From Halodesulfovibrio aestuarii (GTDB lineage Bacteria > Desulfobacterota > Desulfovibrionia > Desulfovibrionales > Desulfovibrionaceae): 64,000 bases of DNA. Positions 26,411 through 34,494 of the stretch are shown here, piece by piece. Location: the NCBI RefSeq assembly GCF_050571805.1, contig NZ_CP192219.1; one strand, 5' to 3'. Positions within the stretch are counted from its first letter, which is position 1. Each line of letters starts with the position of its first letter. Position numbers and translations under genes: made by a program. The notes under the pieces are model-generated. The model ran no database searches, was not told the DNA's origin, and saw only the letters and a list, made by a program, of their open reading frames with translations.

Positions 26411-26441
26411 GGCCAGATCCTACATTTTGTGCGATCTGGCC
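26411..26441 (+). terminator. Intrinsic terminator of the response regulator
   Basis: GGCCAGATC/GATCTGGCC stem with a 13-base loop followed by ATTGTTTTT; the A8 on the left allows reverse activity. Confidence 0.75.
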
Positions 26442-26562
26442 ATTGTTTTTCCTTCAAATTAGACTTATGACCCAAGTAGCTGTTAGACAAATTTTATTCA
26501 TGTCATAACGGTAAAAAAAACCATATCTACACAACAACACAAACTTTTTCAGGAGGAATCCA

Positions 26563-26946
26563 ATGGCCTACCCAGAAAATCTTCTTTACAGCAAAAGCCA
26601 CGAATGGACCAAAATTGAAGGTGAAGAAGCTATCATCGGTATTACCAGCTTTGCACAGGAACAGCTTGGCGACATCACTTTTGTTGAGCTTCCTGAAGTT
26701 GGTGACACTCTTGAAGTCGGCGACGAAATGGGCTCCATCGAATCCGTTAAAGCTGCAAGCGAGCTCTACATTCCTGTTAGCGGCGAAGTAATCGCTATAA
26801 ACGAAGATCTCGAAGACGCACCGGAAAAAGTAAACGAATCTCCTTTTGAAGGCGGCTGGCTTATCAAAGTTAAGCTTTCCGAAGAGCCAAAAGGCCTCCT
26901 TTCTGCATCTGAATATGCAGAACTGGTAGCTAACGAAGCACACTAG
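26563..26946 (+). CDS. gcvH: Glycine cleavage system H protein
   Basis: The 127-residue product carries the lipoyl group that shuttles the aminomethyl unit of glycine. The lipoyl-lysine is Lys 63 in 'GSIESVKAASE', and 'SHEWTKIEGEEAIIGIT' at the start is the family signature. AGGAGG precedes the ATG. It is first in gcvH-gcvPA-gcvPB-lpdA, with an 18-base gap to the next gene. No glycine riboswitch was recognised in the 190 bases upstream. Confidence 0.97.
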   Translation: MAYPENLLYSKSHEWTKIEGEEAIIGITSFAQEQLGDITFVELPEVGDTLEVGDEMGSIESVKAASELYIPVSGEVIAINEDLEDAPEKVNESPFEGGWLIKVKLSEEPKGLLSASEYAELVANEAH

Positions 26947-26963
26947 TAAAAAAAGGAGGCATT

Positions 26964-28298
26964 ATGCCGTATACTCCGCACACAGCTGAAGAAACTCAAG
27001 CAATGCTTGACGTTATCGGTGTTAGAACCATTGAGGACCTGTTTGCAGATATCCCTGCGGACATGCGTCCTAAAAGCTTTGACCTGCCACAGGGGTTGAG
27101 CGAAATGGAAACCTGTGCCTACTTTGAACAGCTTGCCGGTAAAAACAAAACCGGTCTTGTAAGCTTCCTTGGCGCCGGTTTCTACAACCACTATATTCCT
27201 AAAGCCATCGACAATATCGTTGGCCGTGGCGAATTCTACACTGCGTACACACCGTACCAGCCTGAATCCTCTCAAGGCACCCTTCAGGCTATTTTTGAAT
27301 TCCAGACTGCTGTCTGCAATCTCCTCGAAATGGACGTTGCAAACGCTTCTGTTTATGATGGCGGAACCGCTATCTTCGAAGCAATGATGATGGCAGTACG
27401 CGCCGGCCGTAAACGCAAGAAAATCGTTATCGATGAAAGCGTTAACCCGATCTACCGCGTGATGCTCGACACCTACACCGACAATATTGATATTGATATC
27501 GTAGTAGTGCCGCATACCGAAGGCTTATCCAATGTTGATGCCCTTAAAGCTGCCATTGATGCTGATTGCGCCGCAGTTGTAGTGCAAAACCCTAACTTCT
27601 TCGGAAACGTTCAGGACTTCACTGACCTGTTCGAACACGCACATGCCAACAAAGCACTGGGCATCATCTCCGTATATCCTGTTATGCAGTCTGTCATGAA
27701 AACTCCTGGTGAAATGGGAGCAGACATCGCAGTTGCAGAAGCTCAGAGCCTTGGCCAACCTCTCTCTTTCGGTGGCCCGTACCTTGGCGTAATGTCCTGT
27801 ACAAAAAAAATGATCCGCCAGATCCCTGGTCGTATCGTCGGTCGCACCGAAGACGTTGACGGCAAAACAGGCTACGTACTCACACTACAGGCCCGTGAAC
27901 AGCATATCCGCCGTGCAAAAGCTACCTCCAACATTTGCTCAAACCAGGCATTGTGTGCGCTGCGCGCCCTTATCCATATGTCCCTGCTTGGGCCAGAAGG
28001 CCTTATCCGCACTGCTGAACTAAGCATGGAGCGTGCACATTACCTCGCAGACCGCCTCACCATGATTGATGGTGTTGAGCTGCTTAACGATGCACCATTC
28101 GGTAACGAATTTGCTATCCGTCTGCCTATCAATGCTGAAGAAGCTATTGAAGCGCTTATGGACAAAGGTTTTGTTACCGGCTTCCCTGCCGGTCGCTACT
28201 ACGAAGGCATGGACAACGTTCTTCTCGTTGCCTGTACTGAGCTGCATTCATTCGAACAGATTGGTGTATTCACCGAACTGTTGGGAGGTATTCTCTAA
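26964..28298 (+). CDS. gcvPA: Glycine dehydrogenase (decarboxylating) subunit 1
   Basis: The 444-residue product is the N-terminal half of the split P protein. It lacks the pyridoxal-phosphate lysine but builds the heterotetramer that decarboxylates glycine. Visible signatures are 'YTPYQPESSQGTLQAIFEFQ'-type residues near 90, 'NASVYDGGTA' and 'SFGGPYLGVMSC'. AGGAGG stands before the ATG. It overlaps gcvPB by one base (TAATG), so both halves are coupled in translation. Confidence 0.97.
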   Translation: MPYTPHTAEETQAMLDVIGVRTIEDLFADIPADMRPKSFDLPQGLSEMETCAYFEQLAGKNKTGLVSFLGAGFYNHYIPKAIDNIVGRGEFYTAYTPYQPESSQGTLQAIFEFQTAVCNLLEMDVANASVYDGGTAIFEAMMMAVRAGRKRKKIVIDESVNPIYRVMLDTYTDNIDIDIVVVPHTEGLSNVDALKAAIDADCAAVVVQNPNFFGNVQDFTDLFEHAHANKALGIISVYPVMQSVMKTPGEMGADIAVAEAQSLGQPLSFGGPYLGVMSCTKKMIRQIPGRIVGRTEDVDGKTGYVLTLQAREQHIRRAKATSNICSNQALCALRALIHMSLLGPEGLIRTAELSMERAHYLADRLTMIDGVELLNDAPFGNEFAIRLPINAEEAIEALMDKGFVTGFPAGRYYEGMDNVLLVACTELHSFEQIGVFTELLGGIL

Positions 28299-29746
28299 TG
28301 AAAACCATTTTTTCCCAATCCGTTGCGGGTCGTACTGCTTGCCTGCCGCCAATGCCGGAAGAACGCGCAGAGCGTTTTCTTCCAAAAGAACTTATGCGTG
28401 CAAAGCGTCCAGCACTGCCAGAAGTTAGCGAACTCGATGTGGTACGTCATTTCACCAAATTGAGCACTTTCAACTACGGTGTTGATTCCAACTTCTACCC
28501 GCTTGGCTCCTGCACAATGAAATATAATCCGAAATATACGGAGTACATTGCTGCACTGCCGGGCTACACGACCCCCCATCCTGCTCTTGCACAGCTTCCT
28601 AAAGGTGCCCAGTACACTCAGGGCTCTTTAGAAACCATGTACGAAGCAGAACAGATGCTTTGTGAACTTACCGGCATGGATGCATTCACATCCCAGCCAA
28701 TGGCAGGTGCTAACGGCGAGCTTACCGGCGCGCTTGTTATCGCTGCGTATCACAAAGACAAGGGTAACAAAAAAACCAAGATCATCTGTCCGGATGCAGC
28801 ACACGGCACAAACCCAGCTTCTGCTGTGCTCGCAGGTTTTGAAGTTGTTAACATTGAATCCAAAGACGGCATGGTAGACCCAGAAGCTCTTGAAGCCGTT
28901 CTTGATGACGATGTAGCAGCAGTTATGATGACCTGTCCGAACACCCTTGGTCTTTTCGAAAATCACCTCCCTGCAATTGTAGAAAAGCTGCGTAAAGTTG
29001 ATGCCCTCCTCTACTACGATGGTGCTAACTTCAACGCTATTATGGGTAAAATGCGTATCGGCGACGTAGGTTTTGATGTAGTTCACCTGAACGTACACAA
29101 AACTCTCGGTACCCCGCACGGCGGCGGTGGCCCTGGTGCCGGCCCTGTTGGTGTATGTTCCCGTCTTGAGCCATACCTGCCGAACCATCGTCCGGCTAAA
29201 GCTGACGACGGCACATTCTACCTTGATACAGACAACCCAAAATCCATCGGTCACATGTCACCATTCTACGGCAGCTTTGCGGTAATGCTCAAAGCATTCG
29301 CCTACATGGTTCGCCTTGGTGGTGAAGGCCTTACCCGGGCAACAGAACGTGCAGTTCTAAACGCTAACTACATGCGTAAACGTTTAGAGAACCATCTCTA
29401 CATTCCATACGACCGCATCTGCATGCACGAATTCGTTGCATCAGCCAGCAAACTGCATGACGAATGCGGAGTGCGGGCACTCGACATCGCGAAGGGGCTG
29501 TTAGAAAAAGGACACCACGCTCCTACTATCTACTTCCCGCTTATCGTAAAAGAATGCTTGATGTTTGAGCCGACTGAAACTGAAAGCAAAGAAACCCTCG
29601 ACGGTTTCCTCGACGATCTTATTGAAATCATCGAAGCTGGTAAAAAAGATCCGGAATCCCTTTTCTCTGCACCTCACAACACTCCAGTTCGCCGCCTCGA
29701 CGAAACTAAGGCTGCGCGTGAAATGGTGTTGACCGATGAAGTATAA
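28298..29746 (+). CDS. gcvPB: Glycine dehydrogenase (decarboxylating) subunit 2
   Basis: The 482-residue C-terminal half of the P protein carries the cofactor. The pyridoxal-phosphate lysine lies in 'NVHKTLGTPHGGGGPG', and 'YPLGSCTMKYNPK' and 'PDAAHGTNPAS' are further family signatures. It overlaps lpdA by 11 bases. Together with gcvPA, gcvH and lpdA it can run glycine decarboxylation or, in the reverse direction, glycine synthesis. The T protein needed for the folate step is not in this window. Confidence 0.97.
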   Translation: MKTIFSQSVAGRTACLPPMPEERAERFLPKELMRAKRPALPEVSELDVVRHFTKLSTFNYGVDSNFYPLGSCTMKYNPKYTEYIAALPGYTTPHPALAQLPKGAQYTQGSLETMYEAEQMLCELTGMDAFTSQPMAGANGELTGALVIAAYHKDKGNKKTKIICPDAAHGTNPASAVLAGFEVVNIESKDGMVDPEALEAVLDDDVAAVMMTCPNTLGLFENHLPAIVEKLRKVDALLYYDGANFNAIMGKMRIGDVGFDVVHLNVHKTLGTPHGGGGPGAGPVGVCSRLEPYLPNHRPAKADDGTFYLDTDNPKSIGHMSPFYGSFAVMLKAFAYMVRLGGEGLTRATERAVLNANYMRKRLENHLYIPYDRICMHEFVASASKLHDECGVRALDIAKGLLEKGHHAPTIYFPLIVKECLMFEPTETESKETLDGFLDDLIEIIEAGKKDPESLFSAPHNTPVRRLDETKAAREMVLTDEV

Positions 29747-31097
29747 TTTAGTCGTTGTTGGTTCCGGTCCCGGCGGACTTAAAGCAGCCACACGTGCTGC
29801 GTCTTCCGGACTGAAAACCGCTCTTATTGAAAAAGCCGATATTGGTGGAACCTGCCTCAACTGGGGGTGTATTCCTACCAAAATGTACCTTGGTGCAACT
29901 GCATCCAGTCCGCTGCTGCATACTCAGGAAAAAGCGAAAACAGCCTCAGGAAGTCTTAGTTTTGATCTGCCGACTCTCATGCAGAAAAAAGACCGCTTCA
30001 TCAAAGGCACCCGCTCCGCTGCAGAAAAGCAACTGGGTAGCCTCGGTGTAGACATACTCAAAGGCACTGCCTCGTTCAGCAACCCGACCACCCTCACCGT
30101 TACCAACGATGAAGGCTCTACCGAAGTTGCATTTGATAAGCTGATCATTGCCACAGGTTCCATGCCAACCGCATTTCCGGGGTTGGAACCAGACGGGGAC
30201 TGTGTCCTCAACTCTTCCCATGTCCTCACGCTTACAGAGGCTCCTGAGTCTCTCATTATTGTAGGCGCAGGTGCAATCGGGCTTGAAATGGGTGATTTCT
30301 TCAGCCGGCTCGGCACAAAGATCACCATTGTAGAAGCACTTCCAAGCCTTGCTCCTACTGAAGATCCAGACGTCGGGGAAACCTTCCGTAAGATCCTCAA
30401 GCGTGAAAAATGGGGAATTCGTACAGGTGAAAAAGTGCAGAGCCTTAAAACCGTTAACGGTGAAGCTGTGCTTACTTTCGAATCCGGCGAGACTCTCACT
30501 GCAGATAAAGCACTTATGGCCGCTGGTAGAAAACCTGCATCCGAATCACTCAACCCTGCCGCAGCAGGTATTGAATGCATCGGCGCAGGCTGGATTGCCA
30601 CAGACGACAACCTGCTCGCAGCAGAGAACATATACGCCATTGGTGACATCAATGGTCGTACCCTGCTCGCTCACGCAGCAGATCATCAGGCTTGCTATGC
30701 CGTAGACCACGCAGCAGGTAAAATTACCGCAGCGTACGATTCCGGCCCAATGCCTGCATGTATCTACGGGCATACAGAAGTTATGCGCGTCGGCCCTAAC
30801 ACTGCTGATTTGCAGAAGGCAGGCCACACCGTGGAAACTTCTACCTCCATGCTTGTTGCAAACCCTATTGCGCAGTCCTATGGCTCTACGCAAGGTTTCG
30901 TAAAAGCTCTGTGGGTAGATAATAAAGTGCACGGCATCGTAGCAGTAGGCCACGGGGTATCGCACCTCGTTGCCGCAGCAACCATCATTGTTAAACAACA
31001 ATGGACTCAGGATGATGTACATTCCATCATCTGGGCACATCCGACGCTCGACGAAGCGCTGGAAATGGCGCTGCTCGCTCCGCGTAAGCCTGCATAG
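29736..31097 (+). CDS. lpdA: Dihydrolipoyl dehydrogenase (L protein)
   Basis: The 453-residue flavoprotein reoxidises the dihydrolipoyl arm of GcvH with NAD. FAD-binding 'GSGPGGLKAA' is at residues 9-18, and the redox-active disulfide is Cys 40/Cys 45 in 'GGTCLNWGC'. 'GAGAIGLEMG' binds NAD, 'AIGDINGRTLLAHAA' is the second FAD motif, and 'HPTLDEALEMA' holds the catalytic His/Glu. Its start lies inside gcvPB (11-base overlap). The strong terminator at 31114 closes the operon. Confidence 0.95.
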   Translation: MKYNLVVVGSGPGGLKAATRAASSGLKTALIEKADIGGTCLNWGCIPTKMYLGATASSPLLHTQEKAKTASGSLSFDLPTLMQKKDRFIKGTRSAAEKQLGSLGVDILKGTASFSNPTTLTVTNDEGSTEVAFDKLIIATGSMPTAFPGLEPDGDCVLNSSHVLTLTEAPESLIIVGAGAIGLEMGDFFSRLGTKITIVEALPSLAPTEDPDVGETFRKILKREKWGIRTGEKVQSLKTVNGEAVLTFESGETLTADKALMAAGRKPASESLNPAAAGIECIGAGWIATDDNLLAAENIYAIGDINGRTLLAHAADHQACYAVDHAAGKITAAYDSGPMPACIYGHTEVMRVGPNTADLQKAGHTVETSTSMLVANPIAQSYGSTQGFVKALWVDNKVHGIVAVGHGVSHLVAAATIIVKQQWTQDDVHSIIWAHPTLDEALEMALLAPRKPA

Positions 31098-31113
31098 AAA
31101 AACACACGTAAAA

Positions 31114-31137
31114 AAGACCGTCTCTCTGAGGCGGTCT
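31114..31137 (+). terminator. Intrinsic terminator of the gcv operon
   Basis: AGACCG-CTC/GAG-CGGTCT stem followed by T9; A5 precedes it. Confidence 0.85.
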
Positions 31138-31145
31138 TTTTTTTT

Positions 31146-31469
31146 GCCTATACTTTTCAGATTTTTTTTGACCTCCGGAAGCATCCATCTCTATCAGCGG
31201 GACACCTCAAGCAGTGGAAAAAGCCTCTAGAAGCAAATAACATACCATCACTATTAAAAAAAAGAGTACACATAGCTGAGGACTTTGTTATACAGGATAC
31301 AGACTGGAACGTTTCCTACGGCGTATTTGAGTTACCCGGAGTTCCTCTTTTTATGCTGAAAGCGGCATATACAGAAGACATTCTGGCATTCAAACACAGT
31401 GGAAATCTGTTCTACCGGCGATACAGAGGACACTATGGATATGAATTCTATGTGATGCAGACGCCCTAA
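31146..31469 (+). pseudogene. 5'-truncated gene remnant
   Basis: A frame of about 100 codons is open from inside the gcv terminator to a TAA at 31467, but contains no usable start before an internal ATG at about 31350. Its translation looks like real protein: 'HPSLSAGHLKQWKK', 'AEDFVIQDTDWNVSYGVF', 'FKHSGNLFYRRYRGHYGYE', in one piece with balanced composition. I read it as the C-terminal part of a lost gene. The family is not recognised. It could instead be a shorter live gene with a non-standard start. Confidence 0.4.
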
Positions 31470-31805
31470 AAAGGCTTGTAGCGCAATGCGCCGCATTCGC
31501 GCTCACAAGACTACCTCTGCTACTCTTTATAATAGAGCTGAAAAACTGGAAAAAAAGTTACCGAAATATAACAAGCTCTAACGTAGCAATATTTGTAACC
31601 TTATACTGTGTATACAGAAAAAAATCTGCACAGAATCATTGTTTTTTGCAGGGCGTTACTCTCGTTACTCGAATTATTCTTTTGAAAATAAGCACATAGT
31701 TTCATAAACATCCTTGTCGCACTCCTCTGGTTGCCATATATTACATCTTGACCACGCATAATTTGACCTAAACCAGAAAAACTATACTAGCCGGAGGGGA
31801 CCAGT
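31470..31805. other. Intergenic region before the VWA-OmpA gene
   Basis: Holds two TTGACC elements (31748-31753 and 31763-31768) without a well-spaced -10, and GGAGG before the next ATG. A 31-codon basic frame at 31486-31581 is noted but not called. Confidence 0.4.
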
Positions 31806-32816
31806 ATGACGATTAAGAGAACATTGCTTATCGCGCTTTCTCTTGTGTTGTTTGCTACATCCGTAGTCCAGGCGCAAGAGTTCATCCTTCAACCTAAAGT
31901 TGCCAGTTTCAACTTCCTTATTGACGACTCTGGCTCCATGATGATGCACGATGCGCAGACAGGAATGAAAAAGATTGTTCTTGCCAAAAAAGTGGTACAG
32001 ATGATCAATGAAGCAATGCCGCCATTACCTTACATGGCAGCAGCTCAAACTTTCACTCCTTTCCAACCTATTGTCGGGTACGGACCATTCGACCCTGCAG
32101 TAATGGCAAACGCAGTTAACTCCATTACTACAGACAAAGAAATCCGTGCACGTTGGACCAAAATGGGTGAAGCATTTGAAATGCTCACACCTATGGCAAC
32201 CAAAATGGCACCTAAAGGTGCAGTAGTTATCGCAACTGACGGCGTTAGCAACATGGGCCCAGACCCTGTTGAAGCCCTTATGGGATTCTACAACGCTAAC
32301 CCACAGATGTGCGTACACTTCATCTCTTTTGCAGACACCGCACAAGGTAGCAAAACTTTGATGGAACTCTTTAACCTTAACACTTGTTCTGTAATGGCAG
32401 ACGGTAAGAAATTACTTAATGATCCAGTTGCATTTAACGAGTTTATGGTTGACGTATTCTACACTCCAGTCGAAGTTGTTGACGAAGTTATCGTAATTGA
32501 TAACGTACTCTTCCATTTTGACTCCTCTGCTATCCTTCCTGCAGCACGTCCGATCTTGAATGAAGCAGCACAGCTCATCTTATCAAGTGGCGACAGCACC
32601 ACTGTTATCGGTCATACCGATTCCGTTGGTACCGCTCAGTACAATATGGGTCTGTCACTTCGCCGTGCAATGTCCGTACGTAACTACCTTATGAAACAAG
32701 GTGTACCGGGCGATCTCATCGAAGTAGTTGGTAAAGGTGAATTTGATCCTGAGTTCACAAACGAAACAGCCGAAGGCCGCCGACTCAACCGTCGTGTAAC
32801 CATCGTGCTTGATTAG
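31806..32816 (+). CDS. Secreted VWA-OmpA fusion protein
   Basis: The 336-residue product has a signal peptide ('LLIALSLVLFATSVVQA'). It then has a von Willebrand A domain (about 30-215) with a metal-site start 'IDDSGSMM' and 'IATDGVSNMG'. A C-terminal OmpA domain (about 225-336) has 'VLFHFDSSAILPAARPIL', 'VIGHTDSVGTAQYNMGLSLRRA' and 'GRRLNRRVTI', the peptidoglycan-binding signature. It is probably tethered to peptidoglycan and binds a protein partner through the metal site. GGAGG stands eight bases before the ATG. It is a single-gene unit. Confidence 0.88.
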   Translation: MTIKRTLLIALSLVLFATSVVQAQEFILQPKVASFNFLIDDSGSMMMHDAQTGMKKIVLAKKVVQMINEAMPPLPYMAAAQTFTPFQPIVGYGPFDPAVMANAVNSITTDKEIRARWTKMGEAFEMLTPMATKMAPKGAVVIATDGVSNMGPDPVEALMGFYNANPQMCVHFISFADTAQGSKTLMELFNLNTCSVMADGKKLLNDPVAFNEFMVDVFYTPVEVVDEVIVIDNVLFHFDSSAILPAARPILNEAAQLILSSGDSTTVIGHTDSVGTAQYNMGLSLRRAMSVRNYLMKQGVPGDLIEVVGKGEFDPEFTNETAEGRRLNRRVTIVLD

Positions 32817-33187
32817 TACATACAACCAAGTGCCCGGCAGGAGCTTCCTGCCGGGCCTTCTGATTGCTAAGTTCATATTGTGCCTTATTGCCACGACAAA
32901 CAACGTATAAAATAAATACGACACACTGACTGACACACTACTTCGTCCATTACCTTCAGCGCCGGAAATTCTCTTTCTACCACCGCAACGGAATTTCATG
33001 TGACATTGCCTTCGTATTCCCTCCCGATCCCTCGGGATTTCTGCTCAAGGCTAACGGCACTGCACAACATTATCCTAATGAGAGATATTACAATGGACCA
33101 ATGACAACACCCTCAAGCAATTAGCCCCTGCAAATTCATTCGCAGCATCGACCGTTGGTATTGTCATCCAATATTCAGGAGATTCTC
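32817..33187. other. Intergenic region
   Basis: Contains the terminator at 32832-32856 and the leader of the next gene; no other gene was seen. Confidence 0.5.
32832..32856 (+). terminator. Intrinsic terminator of the VWA-OmpA gene
   Basis: Perfect GCCCGGCAGG/CCTGCCGGGC stem with a 5-base loop. The tail CTTCTGATT has few T, so efficiency is uncertain. Confidence 0.65.
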
Positions 33188-33598
33188 ATGAAAAAGGTTC
33201 TGGTTTTGTTCGTCATGGCGTGCGCCACGTGCCTGCTCACGACACCATCCAGCGCTGTTTCCCAACAGGAACTCGAAAACACTCTTCGCCAGCATGCAAC
33301 ACAACATATTGATACAATGTGTAGGCAAATGCCTGATTGCGGCGGGAAAATTGAAACGTGTAAACTGCCTAATGGAAAATGGGTTCGTTCCTATTGCGAC
33401 TTAAAGAAAGATACTATCAAAGTTGTAGTACATGAAGTTGAAAACACAGGAACATATGTTGGAGTAATCAAGTACATAAAAGTAACTTACGAAGCAATCG
33501 GGCGAACGAAACAAGAGGCAATGCAGCAGCCTTTCCGGGTTGTTGAAAAAAACCGCGTTACTAAAATTCGCCAGTACAAAAACGGACATTGGGAATAA
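33188..33598 (+). CDS. Small secreted hypothetical protein
   Basis: ATG at 33188 with AGGAGA upstream; a longer GTG-started frame is ignored. The 136-residue product has a signal peptide (about 1-23, 'TTPSSAV'). The mature part holds five cysteines in 'MCRQMPDCGGKIETCKLPNGKWVRSYCD'-like spacing (C-x5-C-x5-C-x11-C), so disulfides are likely. The C-terminal part is basic. No family is recognised. It is a single-gene unit. Confidence 0.6.
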   Translation: MKKVLVLFVMACATCLLTTPSSAVSQQELENTLRQHATQHIDTMCRQMPDCGGKIETCKLPNGKWVRSYCDLKKDTIKVVVHEVENTGTYVGVIKYIKVTYEAIGRTKQEAMQQPFRVVEKNRVTKIRQYKNGHWE

Positions 33599-33714
33599 CA
33601 ACAAAACACGCATTCAGGCGCAACGACACTGATATGGCCCTCCTCTCACTTGCAACCAGCACCACCGCCTGATGATGCGCTTTGTTAAACCCCAATTACT
33701 CATATCGGCAAAAA

Positions 33715-33746
33715 AAAGGCCTGACACAAACATGTGTCAGGCCTTT
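33715..33746. terminator. Intrinsic terminator, bidirectional
   Basis: AAAGGCCTGACAC/GTGTCAGGCCTTT stem with a 6-base loop and A/T runs on both sides. It serves the plus gene at 33188 and the minus gene at 33766. Confidence 0.85.
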
Positions 33747-33765
33747 TTAAATCAGGACAGTAATT

Positions 33766-34398
33766 CTAGATAGCGCGACGTAACATCTTGATGTCATTGC
33801 CAACGATGGCTTCAAGATTATGAGTAATTTTCTCTTTTGACCACTCCCACCACGCTATATCCTCAAGCTCCTCAATCACAGTTTCATCAAAGCGGAATTT
33901 GAGTATTGTGGCTGGATTTCCACCGACTATCGCATATGGTGGAACATCCTTAGTGACAACAGCTTTGCTGGCGATAATTGCACCATTTCCGACAGTCACT
34001 CCGGGCATAATAGTTGCTTCGTAACCAATCCACACGTCATTACCGATGACAGTGTCGCCTTTAAACGGCAACTCACCGCTTTCTGGCATCACCTTTTCCC
34101 AGCCATTCCCGAAAATCTGAAAAGGATAGGTGGATAAACCGGAAACTTTGTGGTTTGCCCCGTTCATAATAAAGGTAACACCACGGGCAATTGCGCAAAA
34201 TTTTCCGATGATTAATTTGTCACCTATGAAGGGGAAGTGATAAAGCACATTCTTTTCGAAATTCTCAACACCATCGGGATCATCGTAATAAGTGTAATCC
34301 CCGACAATAATATTTTCAGAGGTAATAAAATTTTTAAGATACCCAACTTGCGGAAACCCTTTCATAGGTTCTTTGTCATCCGGATCTGGTCCAAACAA
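33766..34398 (-). CDS. Vat-like (xenobiotic) O-acetyltransferase
   Basis: TTG start at 34398 with AAGGAG upstream. The 210-residue product is a left-handed beta-helix acetyltransferase of the XAT family. It begins 'FGPDPDDKEPMKGFPQVGYLK', shortened here as FGPDP...P-x-K-G, the Vat signature. It has the catalytic His in 'MNGANHKVSGLSTYPF', hexapeptide repeats 'GDTVIGNDVWIGYEATIMPGV'-type and ends in a helical tail. Family members acetylate streptogramin A or chloramphenicol, but environmental copies often have unknown substrates. It stands alone. Confidence 0.88.
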   Translation of the reverse strand: MFGPDPDDKEPMKGFPQVGYLKNFITSENIIVGDYTYYDDPDGVENFEKNVLYHFPFIGDKLIIGKFCAIARGVTFIMNGANHKVSGLSTYPFQIFGNGWEKVMPESGELPFKGDTVIGNDVWIGYEATIMPGVTVGNGAIIASKAVVTKDVPPYAIVGGNPATILKFRFDETVIEELEDIAWWEWSKEKITHNLEAIVGNDIKMLRRAI

Positions 34399-34494
34399 GG
34401 GGCTCTCCTTGATAATTTGTTGATATACTGAAGAGGCACAGGGATAAAAAAGTTTATCTCGCTCTCCATCTCCTGTTTTCCTAAAGAAAAGTAA

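Noticed and set aside
26442..26562. Glycine riboswitch ahead of gcvH
   Set aside because: The leader is too short and lacks the conserved glycine aptamer cores.
31486..31581. 31-codon basic frame
   Set aside because: Too short, poor ribosome site spacing and no conserved pattern; it could be part of the same decayed locus as the remnant before it.
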